Part shown: positions 1 to 6,320 of the stretch, piece by piece | How positions within the stretch are numbered: position 1 is the first letter of the stretch | Layout: every line of letters begins with the position of its first letter | Source: CAYHSY01 sp964359435 | Lineage (GTDB): Bacteria > Patescibacteriota > Minisyncoccia > UBA6257 > JAUSGH01 | Direction: 5' to 3' | Length of the DNA stretch: 12,240 nt | Assembly: GCA_964359435.1 (NCBI GenBank) | Contig: CAYHSY010000029.1 | Coordinates: forward strand, 1 to 12,240 | Notes under the pieces: model-generated | The model's input: the letters and a program-made list of their open reading frames with translations, nothing else | Databases searched by the model: none | What the model was told of the DNA's origin: nothing | Translations under genes and position numbers: made by a program

Positions 1-13
1 TTTTGAGTTGAAT

Positions 14-42
14 TTGACAGATGTAATTTAATCTGATAGCAT
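14..42 (+). promoter_or_regulatory. Sigma70-type promoter of the first gene
   Basis: A perfect -35 hexamer TTGACA (14-19) is followed after 17 bases by TAGCAT (37-42), which matches four of six positions of the -10 consensus. The -10 is preceded by TG one base upstream (34-35), an extended -10. Transcription would start near base 49, giving a leader of about 60 bases before the ATG at 108. This is the most canonical promoter in the window. Confidence 0.65.
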
Positions 43-97
43 ATTAGGATTCCCTGGACGCTGTGTTTGGGGAAGTTTCCAGTGGTTTTTTGACAAC

Positions 98-102
98 GGA
101 GG
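98..102 (+). promoter_or_regulatory. Shine-Dalgarno site GGAGG deciding the start at 108
   Basis: GGAGG lies five bases upstream of ATG 108. It selects this codon over an in-frame ATG at 63, which has no such site and would add 15 unlikely residues. No other gene start in the window has a comparable site. Confidence 0.8.
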
Positions 103-107
103 ATTCC

Positions 108-1382
108 ATGAATCTCCAAGGGAAGACGGTGGCGCTCGTGGGCCGGATGGTTGCCAATTCGCAGGCCTTGGGGGCCCTCAAGACGGGTTTGGAGCAGGCG
201 AGCGCAACGGTGCGGACGCTTCTTGGGGACGCGAAGGGCGTCTTGACGGTCACGGACGACCAGTTGCGCGCCGCGATCGTGGGCGCGGATATGGCCGTCG
301 TCGGCATGGGTCACCCGGAGAACGTTGCCGGTGAGGAGTTCCGGGCCGCGATGATGTGCCGGGAACTGGGGGTCCCGTACTGGATGTACGCGGATAATCC
401 GGTTTTCACGGGTGGCGTGCTGCGGCGGCCGTGGTTTGCGAACGCGCTTTCGGCTGCCGCGGGCGTGTTCGTGCCCAAGGCGACGGATGCGGATGACGCG
501 AAGCAGTGCATGCCGCTGTTGCGCGTCATCGCGGCCGGCAACCCGACGCACGAGGACATGGGTCGGGTGGGGCTCTCGCGCAAGGAGGCGCAGGAGAAGT
601 ACCAAGTTCAGGATTACGAGCGCGTCATGCTCGTGTCGTTCACCAAGGACCCCACGTTGAACAAGCAGATCGCGGCTGCCGCGATCTGCGCCGCGGGCGA
701 GAACAATAAGTACGATTGGGAAGTTTTTCTTTGTATGCACCCCGGAGATCCTAGCAGTACGGTTGACTACGCGGAATTCACTAAGGAAGATTCGATGCCT
801 TGGAATGTCACTGTGAATCTCGCGATTTCGCCGAAGGCGGCGAAGGTGCAGAATGAGAAGTTCGCCGGTTCGGATGCGGTGCCGCCCTTGTCAACAGTGG
901 CTGGGGATATGGATGGTGACCGCTTCATTCTGGTGGAAGCAACCGAACCGCTCGTGGACATTGCTGATGTGATCATTGACCCGACGGGGTCGGCAATGAC
1001 AGCGCGGAGCGCCATGCACCGGCCCAATCACGGCATCCGGGTCATCACGGTTTTCACTCCGGACGGCTTGAAACGGGCGGGACTCACCAAACCCGAAGAT
1101 GCCGAATTCGCCAAGGACGGCACGGCACCGACGGTCATGATCAATGGGCCGACGGATTACCAGAAGCTCGCGGCGGCAATCCAGGGTGATTTCTCTATCT
1201 GCCGCGAGCAGCAGGAGCAGCTCTACGTCGTGCCCCCCAAGGGTACGGCTGTCGGCAAGATGATCGCCGCGATCACGGAGAAGCTGGAGCGGCAAGCGCT
1301 CGTGAAGGCCTTGTTCGATCCGGGCGATGGTCCGGCCGATTGTGGAGATGAGTGTGGTACTTGTGGTCATTCTCACGAGTAA
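108..1382 (+). CDS. GT-B-like protein of unknown function with Cys/His-rich tail
   Basis: The protein has 424 residues from the ATG chosen by the GGAGG site. I do not recognise a named family. The layout resembles two-domain GT-B proteins (UDP-GlcNAc 2-epimerases, CDP-glycerol transferases). The N-terminal half has alternating hydrophobic strands and ends in a linker containing AGNPTHEDM. The second half opens with a strand ERVMLVSFTKD and contains ADVIIDPTGSAMTARSAMHRP, like the 'ADvvi..gStal.Ea...gkP' donor-site segment of those enzymes. The last 14 residues are rich in Cys and His (DCGDECGTCGHSHE) and could bind a metal. No signal peptide or membrane segment is seen. It is a single-gene unit with its own promoter and a strong terminator. 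Its codons are visibly more GC-rich than those of the following genes, with Lys mostly AAG. An M29-type aminopeptidase was considered, but I see no supporting motif. The reading frame is secure; the fold is an inference. Confidence 0.85.
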   Translation: MNLQGKTVALVGRMVANSQALGALKTGLEQASATVRTLLGDAKGVLTVTDDQLRAAIVGADMAVVGMGHPENVAGEEFRAAMMCRELGVPYWMYADNPVFTGGVLRRPWFANALSAAAGVFVPKATDADDAKQCMPLLRVIAAGNPTHEDMGRVGLSRKEAQEKYQVQDYERVMLVSFTKDPTLNKQIAAAAICAAGENNKYDWEVFLCMHPGDPSSTVDYAEFTKEDSMPWNVTVNLAISPKAAKVQNEKFAGSDAVPPLSTVAGDMDGDRFILVEATEPLVDIADVIIDPTGSAMTARSAMHRPNHGIRVITVFTPDGLKRAGLTKPEDAEFAKDGTAPTVMINGPTDYQKLAAAIQGDFSICREQQEQLYVVPPKGTAVGKMIAAITEKLERQALVKALFDPGDGPADCGDECGTCGHSHE

Positions 1383-1404
1383 TCAACAACAAAAAACAAA
1401 GCGC

Positions 1405-1444
1405 GCCCCTGGCTGTTTCCTTCTGGAAGCGGTCGGGGGCTTTT
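1405..1444 (+). terminator. Strong intrinsic terminator after the first gene
   Basis: Arms 1405-1420 and 1425-1440 pair over 16 positions, including several G-U pairs, around a TTCT loop, and are followed directly by TTTT (1441-1444). It lies 23 bases after the stop codon and separates the first gene from the glycan block. Confidence 0.85.
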
Positions 1445-1452
1445 AAATTAGA

Positions 1453-1488
1453 AACGCAACTTTAGCAGGTGAAATCTTGTTTTATAAT
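1453..1488 (+). promoter_or_regulatory. Promoter of the neuB-like gene with a shared 12-bp box
   Basis: A perfect -10 hexamer TATAAT lies at 1483-1488. AACGCAACTTTA (1453-1464) ends 18 bases upstream of it. The identical 12-mer occurs at 2795-2806, also 18 bases before a TATAAA. The -35 consensus TTGACA is absent, so the 12-mer may act as the -35 region or as a regulator site. The predicted start of transcription is near 1495, which makes ATG 1500 more likely than ATG 1491 as the translation start. Confidence 0.55.
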
Positions 1489-1499
1489 ATATGCAAAAT

Positions 1500-2681
1500 A
1501 TGGATATCTGGCAGAAAATAAATAAAGGCGTTTTTATCATTGCCGAGGCGGGGAAAAATTTTATTCAATCCCAGGAAGAAAAGTCCGTCGCGGAGTATCT
1601 GGAAAACGCCAAAAAATTAGTGGACGAAGCGGCGGCCTCCGGCGCGGATGCCATTAAATTTCAGACGCATAACGTTGAAGACGAACAGCTTAATATAAAC
1701 GTAACATCCCCGCATTTTAAGGGCGCCGATAGGTATGGTTGGGTGAAGCGCAACACGCTCTCTACTCCGGTTAAAGAATTTTGGAAACCGCTTAAGGAGC
1801 ATTGCGACCGCAGGGGGATCATCTTTTTTTCCACGCCCATGAGCCGAGGGGCGGCGAAGATTTTGAACGAACAAGTCGGCGTGGACCCCGTTAGAAGTCG
1901 CGCCCGTGATGGAGTCGCGAGTCCGGGGGATCGCGGCGCGGCTACTTCTAACGGGGTGGATTTATGGAAGATCGGCTCCGGTGATATTTTGGATTTTGTG
2001 ATGCTGGATTATCTCCGGCAGACGGGGAAGCCGATTATAATTTCGTCCGGCATGTCCACTTTGGAAGAGGTGGAGAAAGCGGTGGGATTTTTGCGGGAGA
2101 AAAATTTGCGCGTATCTTTGTTGCATTGCGTGTCAAAATATCCTTGTCCGGCGGAGGAGTTGCGTTTGCGCACTATGGACCTCTACAAAAAGAAATTCGA
2201 TTTGCCGATTGGGTTTTCCGATCATTCCGTCGGCATTGAATCGTCGCTCGTTGCAGTCGCGATGGGCGCGCGGGTGATTGAAAAACATTTTTCCCTATCA
2301 CGCGATCTTTGGGGGTCGGACCATAAGGTTTCCATGACGCCCGGCGAGTTGGCAGGCCTGGTTGCGGGCGTAAAAAGAATAGAGGCGGATCCGGCCGAGC
2401 GGGAGAGAGTTTTGGCCACCGAGTTTGCCAAAAAAACCATGGCAGAGGAAGGGAAGGTTTTGCAAGAAGGCGAGGCGGTTTTCCGACCGCTTTTCCGGAA
2501 ATCGCTCATGGCCGCGCGGGATATAGAAGCCGGGGAAACTGTCAACGCGGAGATGCTTTATGCCATGCGGCCGCAACAATATGCCGGAGGATTGCCGTCC
2601 GAGGAATATCCCAATATACTTGGAAAGGAAGTTAAGAAGGCGATTAAAAGATTTGGGCCAATAACCAGGGAGGTAATTTAA
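1500..2681 (+). CDS. neuB: N-acetylneuraminate synthase-family protein (sialic/nonulosonic acid synthase) with palindromic in-frame insert
   Basis: NeuB-family enzymes condense phosphoenolpyruvate with an N-acetyl hexosamine to form a nine-carbon sialic, legionaminic or pseudaminic acid in the cytoplasm. Conserved pieces are in order: IAEAGKNF near the start, DAIKFQTHN, FFSTPMSRGAA, KIGSGD, IIISSGMSTLEEVEKAV, LLHCVSKYPCP, IGFSDHSVGIESS, then GARVIEKHF and GSDHKVSM. A C-terminal SAF (antifreeze-like) domain begins at FRKSLMAARDI. The protein is 393 residues from ATG 1500; ATG 1491 adds three but lies upstream of the predicted transcription start. Just before KIGSGD, 25 extra residues (PVRSRARDG through TSNGVD) are encoded by a palindromic DNA element; removing them restores a normal family length and spacing. 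No NeuA- or NeuC-type partner is recognisable in the window, so the exact sugar is unknown. The family call is firm; whether the insert spares activity is not known. Confidence 0.93.
   Translation: MDIWQKINKGVFIIAEAGKNFIQSQEEKSVAEYLENAKKLVDEAAASGADAIKFQTHNVEDEQLNINVTSPHFKGADRYGWVKRNTLSTPVKEFWKPLKEHCDRRGIIFFSTPMSRGAAKILNEQVGVDPVRSRARDGVASPGDRGAATSNGVDLWKIGSGDILDFVMLDYLRQTGKPIIISSGMSTLEEVEKAVGFLREKNLRVSLLHCVSKYPCPAEELRLRTMDLYKKKFDLPIGFSDHSVGIESSLVAVAMGARVIEKHFSLSRDLWGSDHKVSMTPGELAGLVAGVKRIEADPAERERVLATEFAKKTMAEEGKVLQEGEAVFRPLFRKSLMAARDIEAGETVNAEMLYAMRPQQYAGGLPSEEYPNILGKEVKKAIKRFGPITREVI
1881..1960. repeat. Palindromic element inserted in frame in the neuB-like gene
   Basis: Perfect 14-bp inverted repeats ACCCCGTTAGAAGT (1885-1898) and ACTTCTAACGGGGT (1944-1957) bound the element. 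Inside them CGCGCC (1899-1904) pairs with GGCGCG (1935-1940), leaving a three-base bulge (1941-1943). The centre GGAGTCGCGAGTCC (1911-1924) is itself nearly self-complementary. GTGGA flanks both sides (1881-1885 and 1956-1960), like a target-site duplication. The two copies are 75 bp apart, so exactly 25 codons without a stop were added. Without them the protein reads NEQVGVDLWKIGSGD, as expected for the family. This is a mobile or formerly mobile small palindrome comparable in principle to Rickettsia palindromic elements. Confidence 0.85.
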
Positions 2682-2794
2682 AAATCAAATATCAAACATC
2701 AAAATGACATATAAAAATTAAAAAACTTTAAATCCGCGTTTTTAATTTTAATTATTATATATCACTTTGAACTTTGATTCTTGCATTTTGAATT
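2681..2794. repeat. AT-rich imperfect-palindrome element, copy 1
   Basis: This element fills the spacer straight after the neuB-like stop codon. It starts with runs of the type ATCAAATATCAAA, contains TCAAAATGACA (2699-2709), and ends with complementary TTTTTAATTTT and ACTTTGAACTTTGATT runs, so the halves can fold back on each other. A clearly related copy lies at 4255-4373, alignable along the whole length with few gaps. It has no open frame. A hairpin this AT-rich may slow transcription or protect the 3' end, but that is inference. Confidence 0.75.
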
Positions 2795-2830
2795 AACGCA
2801 ACTTTACTGCCGTTGATTTGGTTATATAAA
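2795..2830 (+). promoter_or_regulatory. Promoter of the GT-B-like gene with the shared 12-bp box
   Basis: AACGCAACTTTA (2795-2806) is followed after 18 bases by TATAAA (2825-2830), the same geometry as at 1453-1488. Transcription would begin near 2837, about 16 bases before the ATG at 2853. Apart from the box and the -10, the two promoters are not alike, so the box is not just part of a longer duplication. Confidence 0.5.
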
Positions 2831-2852
2831 GAACTTAGATTCTATCAAAAGT

Positions 2853-4235
2853 ATGAAGACAATTATTGTGCCAATTTATAACGGCATCAGGGCCCGGAAT
2901 TTTTTTAGAACAGATACTTATTGGGATTTAGTTAAAGATCAAAATATAAAGTTAGTGGTGGTGGTGCCATCGGCTAAAGTGGATTATTACAAGAAGGAAT
3001 TTCCCCAACCCAACGTAATTTTTGAACCGCTGGACGTGAAGGGCGAAACAACTTTCGGCCGCAATTTGAATGACGCCGCCATCAATTTGCTGAACACCAA
3101 CACCATTCGTTTGAAGCAGAAATTGGCTTACTATAAGCATGAGAGTATTTTCAAATTGGTTTTTTGGCGGATTTTTAACCGGCTTTTTTCACCTCTCCCG
3201 ATTTCCATGCCTATCGTGCGGCTTTTGGACAAATTTGAACCGACCGACAAAGAGACGGCCGCGTTGCTCGCCAAGCATAAACCGGACTTGGTAATGTTGC
3301 CGGATATCGTGTTTCCGGTGGATCGCATTTTTATTCGTGCCGCCAAGCGCGCCGGTTATTTTACCATTGGCTTGGTCCGGTCATGGGACAACCTGACGTC
3401 TAAGGGCGTGGTGCAGATTTTGCCGGATAAATTGGTCGTGCACAATTCTACTATGAAGCAAGAGGCGATCAAGCTCGCTAAGATGCCGGCGGACGATATT
3501 TATGTATCCGGGCCGCCGCAGTTTGATTGGCACTTCCGCCCCCGCAACATGGACCGCGAGGCATTTATGAAATCATTAAACATCCCGGCTGATCGCCGCC
3601 TGGTTTTGTGCGCCCCATTCTTTAATGACTACGTGAAGTCGTCGGTGAATATTATCAATACTTTAACCGACGCCATCCATGACGGTCGTTTACCCAAAAA
3701 TTTACATTTGATTGTGCGTTATCGGCCGACCAACGCCGAGATTCCGGCCGGCATGTTGAAGCCCAGCGACCACTACACTATCACCCGGCCGTGTGAGGCG
3801 CGCTTTACGGTGAAAAATGAACAATCGCCGGTTGAGGATTATGAACACTCGCAGGCAGATGTTGAATTGCTTATGAATTCTTTGGCTTACAGCGACGTGA
3901 TTATAAATACCATCTCCACTTTGAGCGTGGACGCGGCGGCCATGCAAAAACCGGTTATCAACGTGCGTTATGATGGCGACCCGAATGTGCCGCCCAAATA
4001 TGGCGTTAAGATTTTTTATAAAGGCCACGACCATTACGAGATGATTGAAAATAGCGGCGGCGTGCGGTTGGCTTGGACGCCGGAGGAGTTGGTAAATCAG
4101 ATTATTATGTATTTGCAGGACCATTCTATTGATAAGCCCGGCCGCGAGAGGATTGTACGCGAGCAGTTGGAGTTTACGGATGGACTTTCCGGCAAAAGAG
4201 TAGCGGATTATATTAAGAATTATTTGCATAGATAG
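2853..4235 (+). CDS. GT-B-fold glycosyl/glycerophosphotransferase-like protein
   Basis: The protein has 460 residues with no signal peptide or clear membrane segment. Its layout fits a two-domain GT-B enzyme of the CDP-glycerol glycerophosphotransferase / surface-carbohydrate type. The N-terminal Rossmann-like half starts at KTIIVPIYNGIRARNFF and contains HKPDLVMLPDIVFPVD (142-157) and IGLVRSWDNLTSKG (172-185). The link GPPQFDWHF (220-228) resembles the 'GnPrfD' junction of this superfamily. The second half holds the likely donor-site segment SDVIINTISTLSVDAAAMQKPVINV (347-371, with Ser/Thr, Asp and Pro at the usual places). The role would be transfer of a sugar or polyol phosphate onto a surface glycan at the cytoplasmic side, next to nucleotide-sugar enzymes. 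No Shine-Dalgarno site precedes ATG 2853. Acceptor and donor cannot be read from the sequence. Confidence 0.85.
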   Translation: MKTIIVPIYNGIRARNFFRTDTYWDLVKDQNIKLVVVVPSAKVDYYKKEFPQPNVIFEPLDVKGETTFGRNLNDAAINLLNTNTIRLKQKLAYYKHESIFKLVFWRIFNRLFSPLPISMPIVRLLDKFEPTDKETAALLAKHKPDLVMLPDIVFPVDRIFIRAAKRAGYFTIGLVRSWDNLTSKGVVQILPDKLVVHNSTMKQEAIKLAKMPADDIYVSGPPQFDWHFRPRNMDREAFMKSLNIPADRRLVLCAPFFNDYVKSSVNIINTLTDAIHDGRLPKNLHLIVRYRPTNAEIPAGMLKPSDHYTITRPCEARFTVKNEQSPVEDYEHSQADVELLMNSLAYSDVIINTISTLSVDAAAMQKPVINVRYDGDPNVPPKYGVKIFYKGHDHYEMIENSGGVRLAWTPEELVNQIIMYLQDHSIDKPGRERIVREQLEFTDGLSGKRVADYIKNYLHR

Positions 4236-4254
4236 TTTTGAAAAAATATAAAAT

Positions 4255-4373
4255 AAAAAATCAAATATCAAAAATCAAAACGACAAATTAAAATTAAAAA
4301 ACTTAAAACCTGTATTTTTAATTTTGAATTATTATATGTCATTTTGAACTTTAATTTTTAAATTTTGATTTAA
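4255..4373. repeat. AT-rich imperfect-palindrome element, copy 2
   Basis: This is the second copy of the element at 2681-2794 and lies between the GT-B-like gene and the epimerase gene, ending against the epimerase start codon. TCAAAACGACA (4275-4285) faces TGTCATTTTGA (4337-4347), complementary except at one position, and the outer AAATCAAA-type runs face TTTTGATT. The centre (about 4300-4315) is the least symmetric part. The copies share order and sequence but carry many point differences, so they are not a recent duplication. Confidence 0.75.
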
Positions 4374-4374
4374 G

Positions 4375-5346
4375 ATGGCTCAATTTTCACGTTTAAGAGG
4401 TAAAACTGTTTTGATAACCGGCGGGGCCGGTTTTATCGGTTCCAATCTATCCGACTTTATTTTGGCGCATGGCGGCCGGGTTGTGTGTTTAGATGATTTG
4501 TCCACCGGTAGTTTGCGCAATATTGAGGAGGCACGTCGTAATACGCGTTTCATTTTTATCAAGGGCAACGCCAACGTTTCCGCCGATATGCAAAAAGCGT
4601 TTCGCGGCCGGCAGATTGATTATGTTTTCCATTATGCCGCGCGAGTGGGCGTCATCCGCACCATAGAAAAGCCCTTGGAGGTTTTGGAGGATTTGGAAGG
4701 CATCAAAAACATTTTGGAATTGTCCAGAAAAAATAAAGTTGAAAAAATTGTCTTTTCATCCTCGTCTGAGGTTTACGGCGATCCGGTGCATTTGCCGGAG
4801 CGTGAGGATGGGCCTTTGAATGTGCGTGTGCCTTACGCCGCGGTGAAATTGGTCGGCGAACAACTGATGCGGGCTTATTATGAAAAATACGGCTTGAAGA
4901 CCACGGCTCTGCGGTTTTTTAATGTTTATGGCCCGAGGCAGGACGCAAGTGCTTACGGATTTGTGATGGGTATTTTTATCAAGCGCGCTTTGGCGGGTGA
5001 GCCGCTTACGATTTTTGGGGATGGGCGACAGACGCGCGATTTTGTTTATGTGAGCGACAATGTTTTGGCATCCGTTAAGGCGTTGTTGTCGTCAAGAACC
5101 GATGGCGAGGTTTTGAATGTAGGCCGCGGCCGAACGGTGGCCATCAGAGAACTGGCTCTGAAAATTAAATGGGCGGCCGGCAATCCCAATTTGGTTATTC
5201 GGTTTGCGCCGTTGCGCAAAGGCGATTTTGTGCGCCGTCGCGTGCCGGATGTGTCCAAGATGAAACAGTTGTTGGGCGCGATTCCCCAGACCACGCTTGG
5301 GGAAGGGATTCATAAAACCATTGAGTGGTATAAATCGGTTGTATAA
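4375..5346 (+). CDS. NAD-dependent nucleotide-sugar epimerase/dehydratase (extended SDR)
   Basis: The protein has 323 residues, normal for extended short-chain dehydrogenases acting on nucleotide sugars. The cofactor loop is GGAGFIG (16-22), with an acidic Asp40 at the end of the second strand that favours NAD. FSSSSEVYG (127-135) supplies the Ser, and Tyr154 and Lys158 (YAAVK) complete the catalytic set. FFNVYGPRQ (181-189) and FGDGRQTRDFVYVSD (214-228) are the usual substrate-side motifs. Candidates are UDP-glucose/GlcNAc 4-epimerase or UDP-glucuronate decarboxylase. The following dehydrogenase would supply UDP-glucuronate, which makes the decarboxylase worth considering. The start is ATG 4375, without a Shine-Dalgarno site and directly after the AT-rich repeat. 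Only two bases separate it from the next gene, so the two are surely cotranscribed. Confidence 0.92.
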   Translation: MAQFSRLRGKTVLITGGAGFIGSNLSDFILAHGGRVVCLDDLSTGSLRNIEEARRNTRFIFIKGNANVSADMQKAFRGRQIDYVFHYAARVGVIRTIEKPLEVLEDLEGIKNILELSRKNKVEKIVFSSSSEVYGDPVHLPEREDGPLNVRVPYAAVKLVGEQLMRAYYEKYGLKTTALRFFNVYGPRQDASAYGFVMGIFIKRALAGEPLTIFGDGRQTRDFVYVSDNVLASVKALLSSRTDGEVLNVGRGRTVAIRELALKIKWAAGNPNLVIRFAPLRKGDFVRRRVPDVSKMKQLLGAIPQTTLGEGIHKTIEWYKSVV

Positions 5347-5348
5347 AT

Positions 5349-6272
5349 ATGGAAAAGAAATTTAAAATAGGCGTTATTGGCGTGGGCATGGTGGGCACGC
5401 CGCTCGTCAGATATTTTATGGAGATTAAAGGTTATCGGCGCCGGCGGGATATTTTTTTGTTTGATAAAGATCCCAAGAAAAAAATGAACGACGATATTAA
5501 CGTGGCCGACATTATCTTTGTGGCAGTGCCGACGCCGCCGAAAAAAGATCGTTCCTGTGATACTTCGATTGTGGAGAAGGCCGTTGCGACTATCGCGCCG
5601 GGCAAGGTGGTGGTGGTGAAGTCTACCGTGCCGCCGGGCACAACCGAAATGCTCCAGAAGCGGCATCCGCGGTTGAAAATGCTTTTTAATCCGGAATTTT
5701 TGACGGAGTCGCGGGCTTGGGAAGACATGCTGCGGCCGGATCGCCAGATTGTCGGTTTTACGGCTGAGAGTTTAGATGCGGCGCAAACGGTTTTGTCGCT
5801 TTTGCCGCGGGCGCCTTTTATGTCGCCTTGGGGTATAGGTACTTATAAACAGGTGCGCGTCACGGCGACTGAAGCGGAGTTCATTAAGTATGCCGGCAAT
5901 GTTTATTTCGCGATGAAGGTTAATTGGGCGAATGCCTTGGCCGCTGCCGCTGGAAAATTAGAGGCCAATTATGAGAATGTGCGTTTGGGCATGAGCGCCG
6001 ACCATAGGATAGGGGATTCCCATTTGGACGTCGCGCACGGCGGTTACCGGGGCTGGGGCGGCTATTGCCTGCCCAAAGACCTTGATTCTTTTTTGCAATT
6101 TGCCCGCGGCTTGGGGTTGGAGGGGGCAGCCGCGCTTTTGAATGCCAATAAGCAATTCAACGTGCAACTCTTGGCTTCACAGGGTTTGACGATTGCGGAT
6201 GTGAGCGAGCATGACAAGCGGCTTAAGAAAAAACTTTCGACCCTGAAATCCAAACGGAGCGGTAACCGTTAG
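5349..6272 (+). CDS. UDP-glucose/GDP-mannose dehydrogenase-family protein, short form
   Basis: Enzymes of this family oxidise the C6 alcohol of UDP-glucose (or a related sugar) to a uronate with two NAD. Visible motifs are the NAD loop GVGMVG (11-16), VPTPP (60-64), KSTVPPGTT (91-99), NPEFLTE (114-120), EAEFIKYAGNVYFAMK (175-190, with Lys180 and Asn184) and the catalytic-Cys motif GGYCLPKD (237-244, Cys240, Asp244). The protein stops at 307 residues, whereas the bacterial enzymes are usually about 390-450. The C-terminal UDP-binding domain is missing and is replaced by a short basic tail; no remnant follows in any frame before the next gene. The N-terminal and central domains look intact, so it may be a genuine short form or may need a partner. 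The start lies two bases after the epimerase stop. Confidence 0.9.
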   Translation: MEKKFKIGVIGVGMVGTPLVRYFMEIKGYRRRRDIFLFDKDPKKKMNDDINVADIIFVAVPTPPKKDRSCDTSIVEKAVATIAPGKVVVVKSTVPPGTTEMLQKRHPRLKMLFNPEFLTESRAWEDMLRPDRQIVGFTAESLDAAQTVLSLLPRAPFMSPWGIGTYKQVRVTATEAEFIKYAGNVYFAMKVNWANALAAAAGKLEANYENVRLGMSADHRIGDSHLDVAHGGYRGWGGYCLPKDLDSFLQFARGLGLEGAAALLNANKQFNVQLLASQGLTIADVSEHDKRLKKKLSTLKSKRSGNR

Positions 6273-6303
6273 GCGCGGAAGCGTTAGACGATTCAGTTTT
6301 TTT
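6244..6303 (+). terminator. Possible branched terminator after the dehydrogenase
   Basis: CTGAAATC (6244-6251) can pair, with one bulged A, to GATTCAG (6290-6296), directly before seven T residues (6297-6303). Inside it two small hairpins are possible: AACGG/CCGTT and CGC-GGAA-GCG. Part of it overlaps the end of the coding sequence. The stems are short, so this is tentative. Confidence 0.35.
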
Positions 6304-6320
6304 AATTTATTATTCCTTGT

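Noticed and set aside
63..107. N-terminal extension of the first gene from ATG 63
   Set aside because: The GGAGG site is placed for ATG 108, and the extra 15 residues have no family-like features.
891..1376. 161-codon open frame on the minus strand
   Set aside because: It is a shadow of the GC-rich first gene; it has no ribosome site and no recognisable motif.
3702..4271. 189-codon open frame on the minus strand
   Set aside because: It is antisense to the GT-B-like gene, whose conserved segments account for the coding signal.
5282..5306. Inverted repeat TTCCCC/GGGGAA near the end of the epimerase gene
   Set aside because: It is short, inside coding sequence and without a T-run, so it is probably chance.
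6267..6290. CGTTAGGCG / CGTTAGACG direct repeat
   Set aside because: Only two short imperfect copies; better explained, if at all, by the possible terminator fold there.
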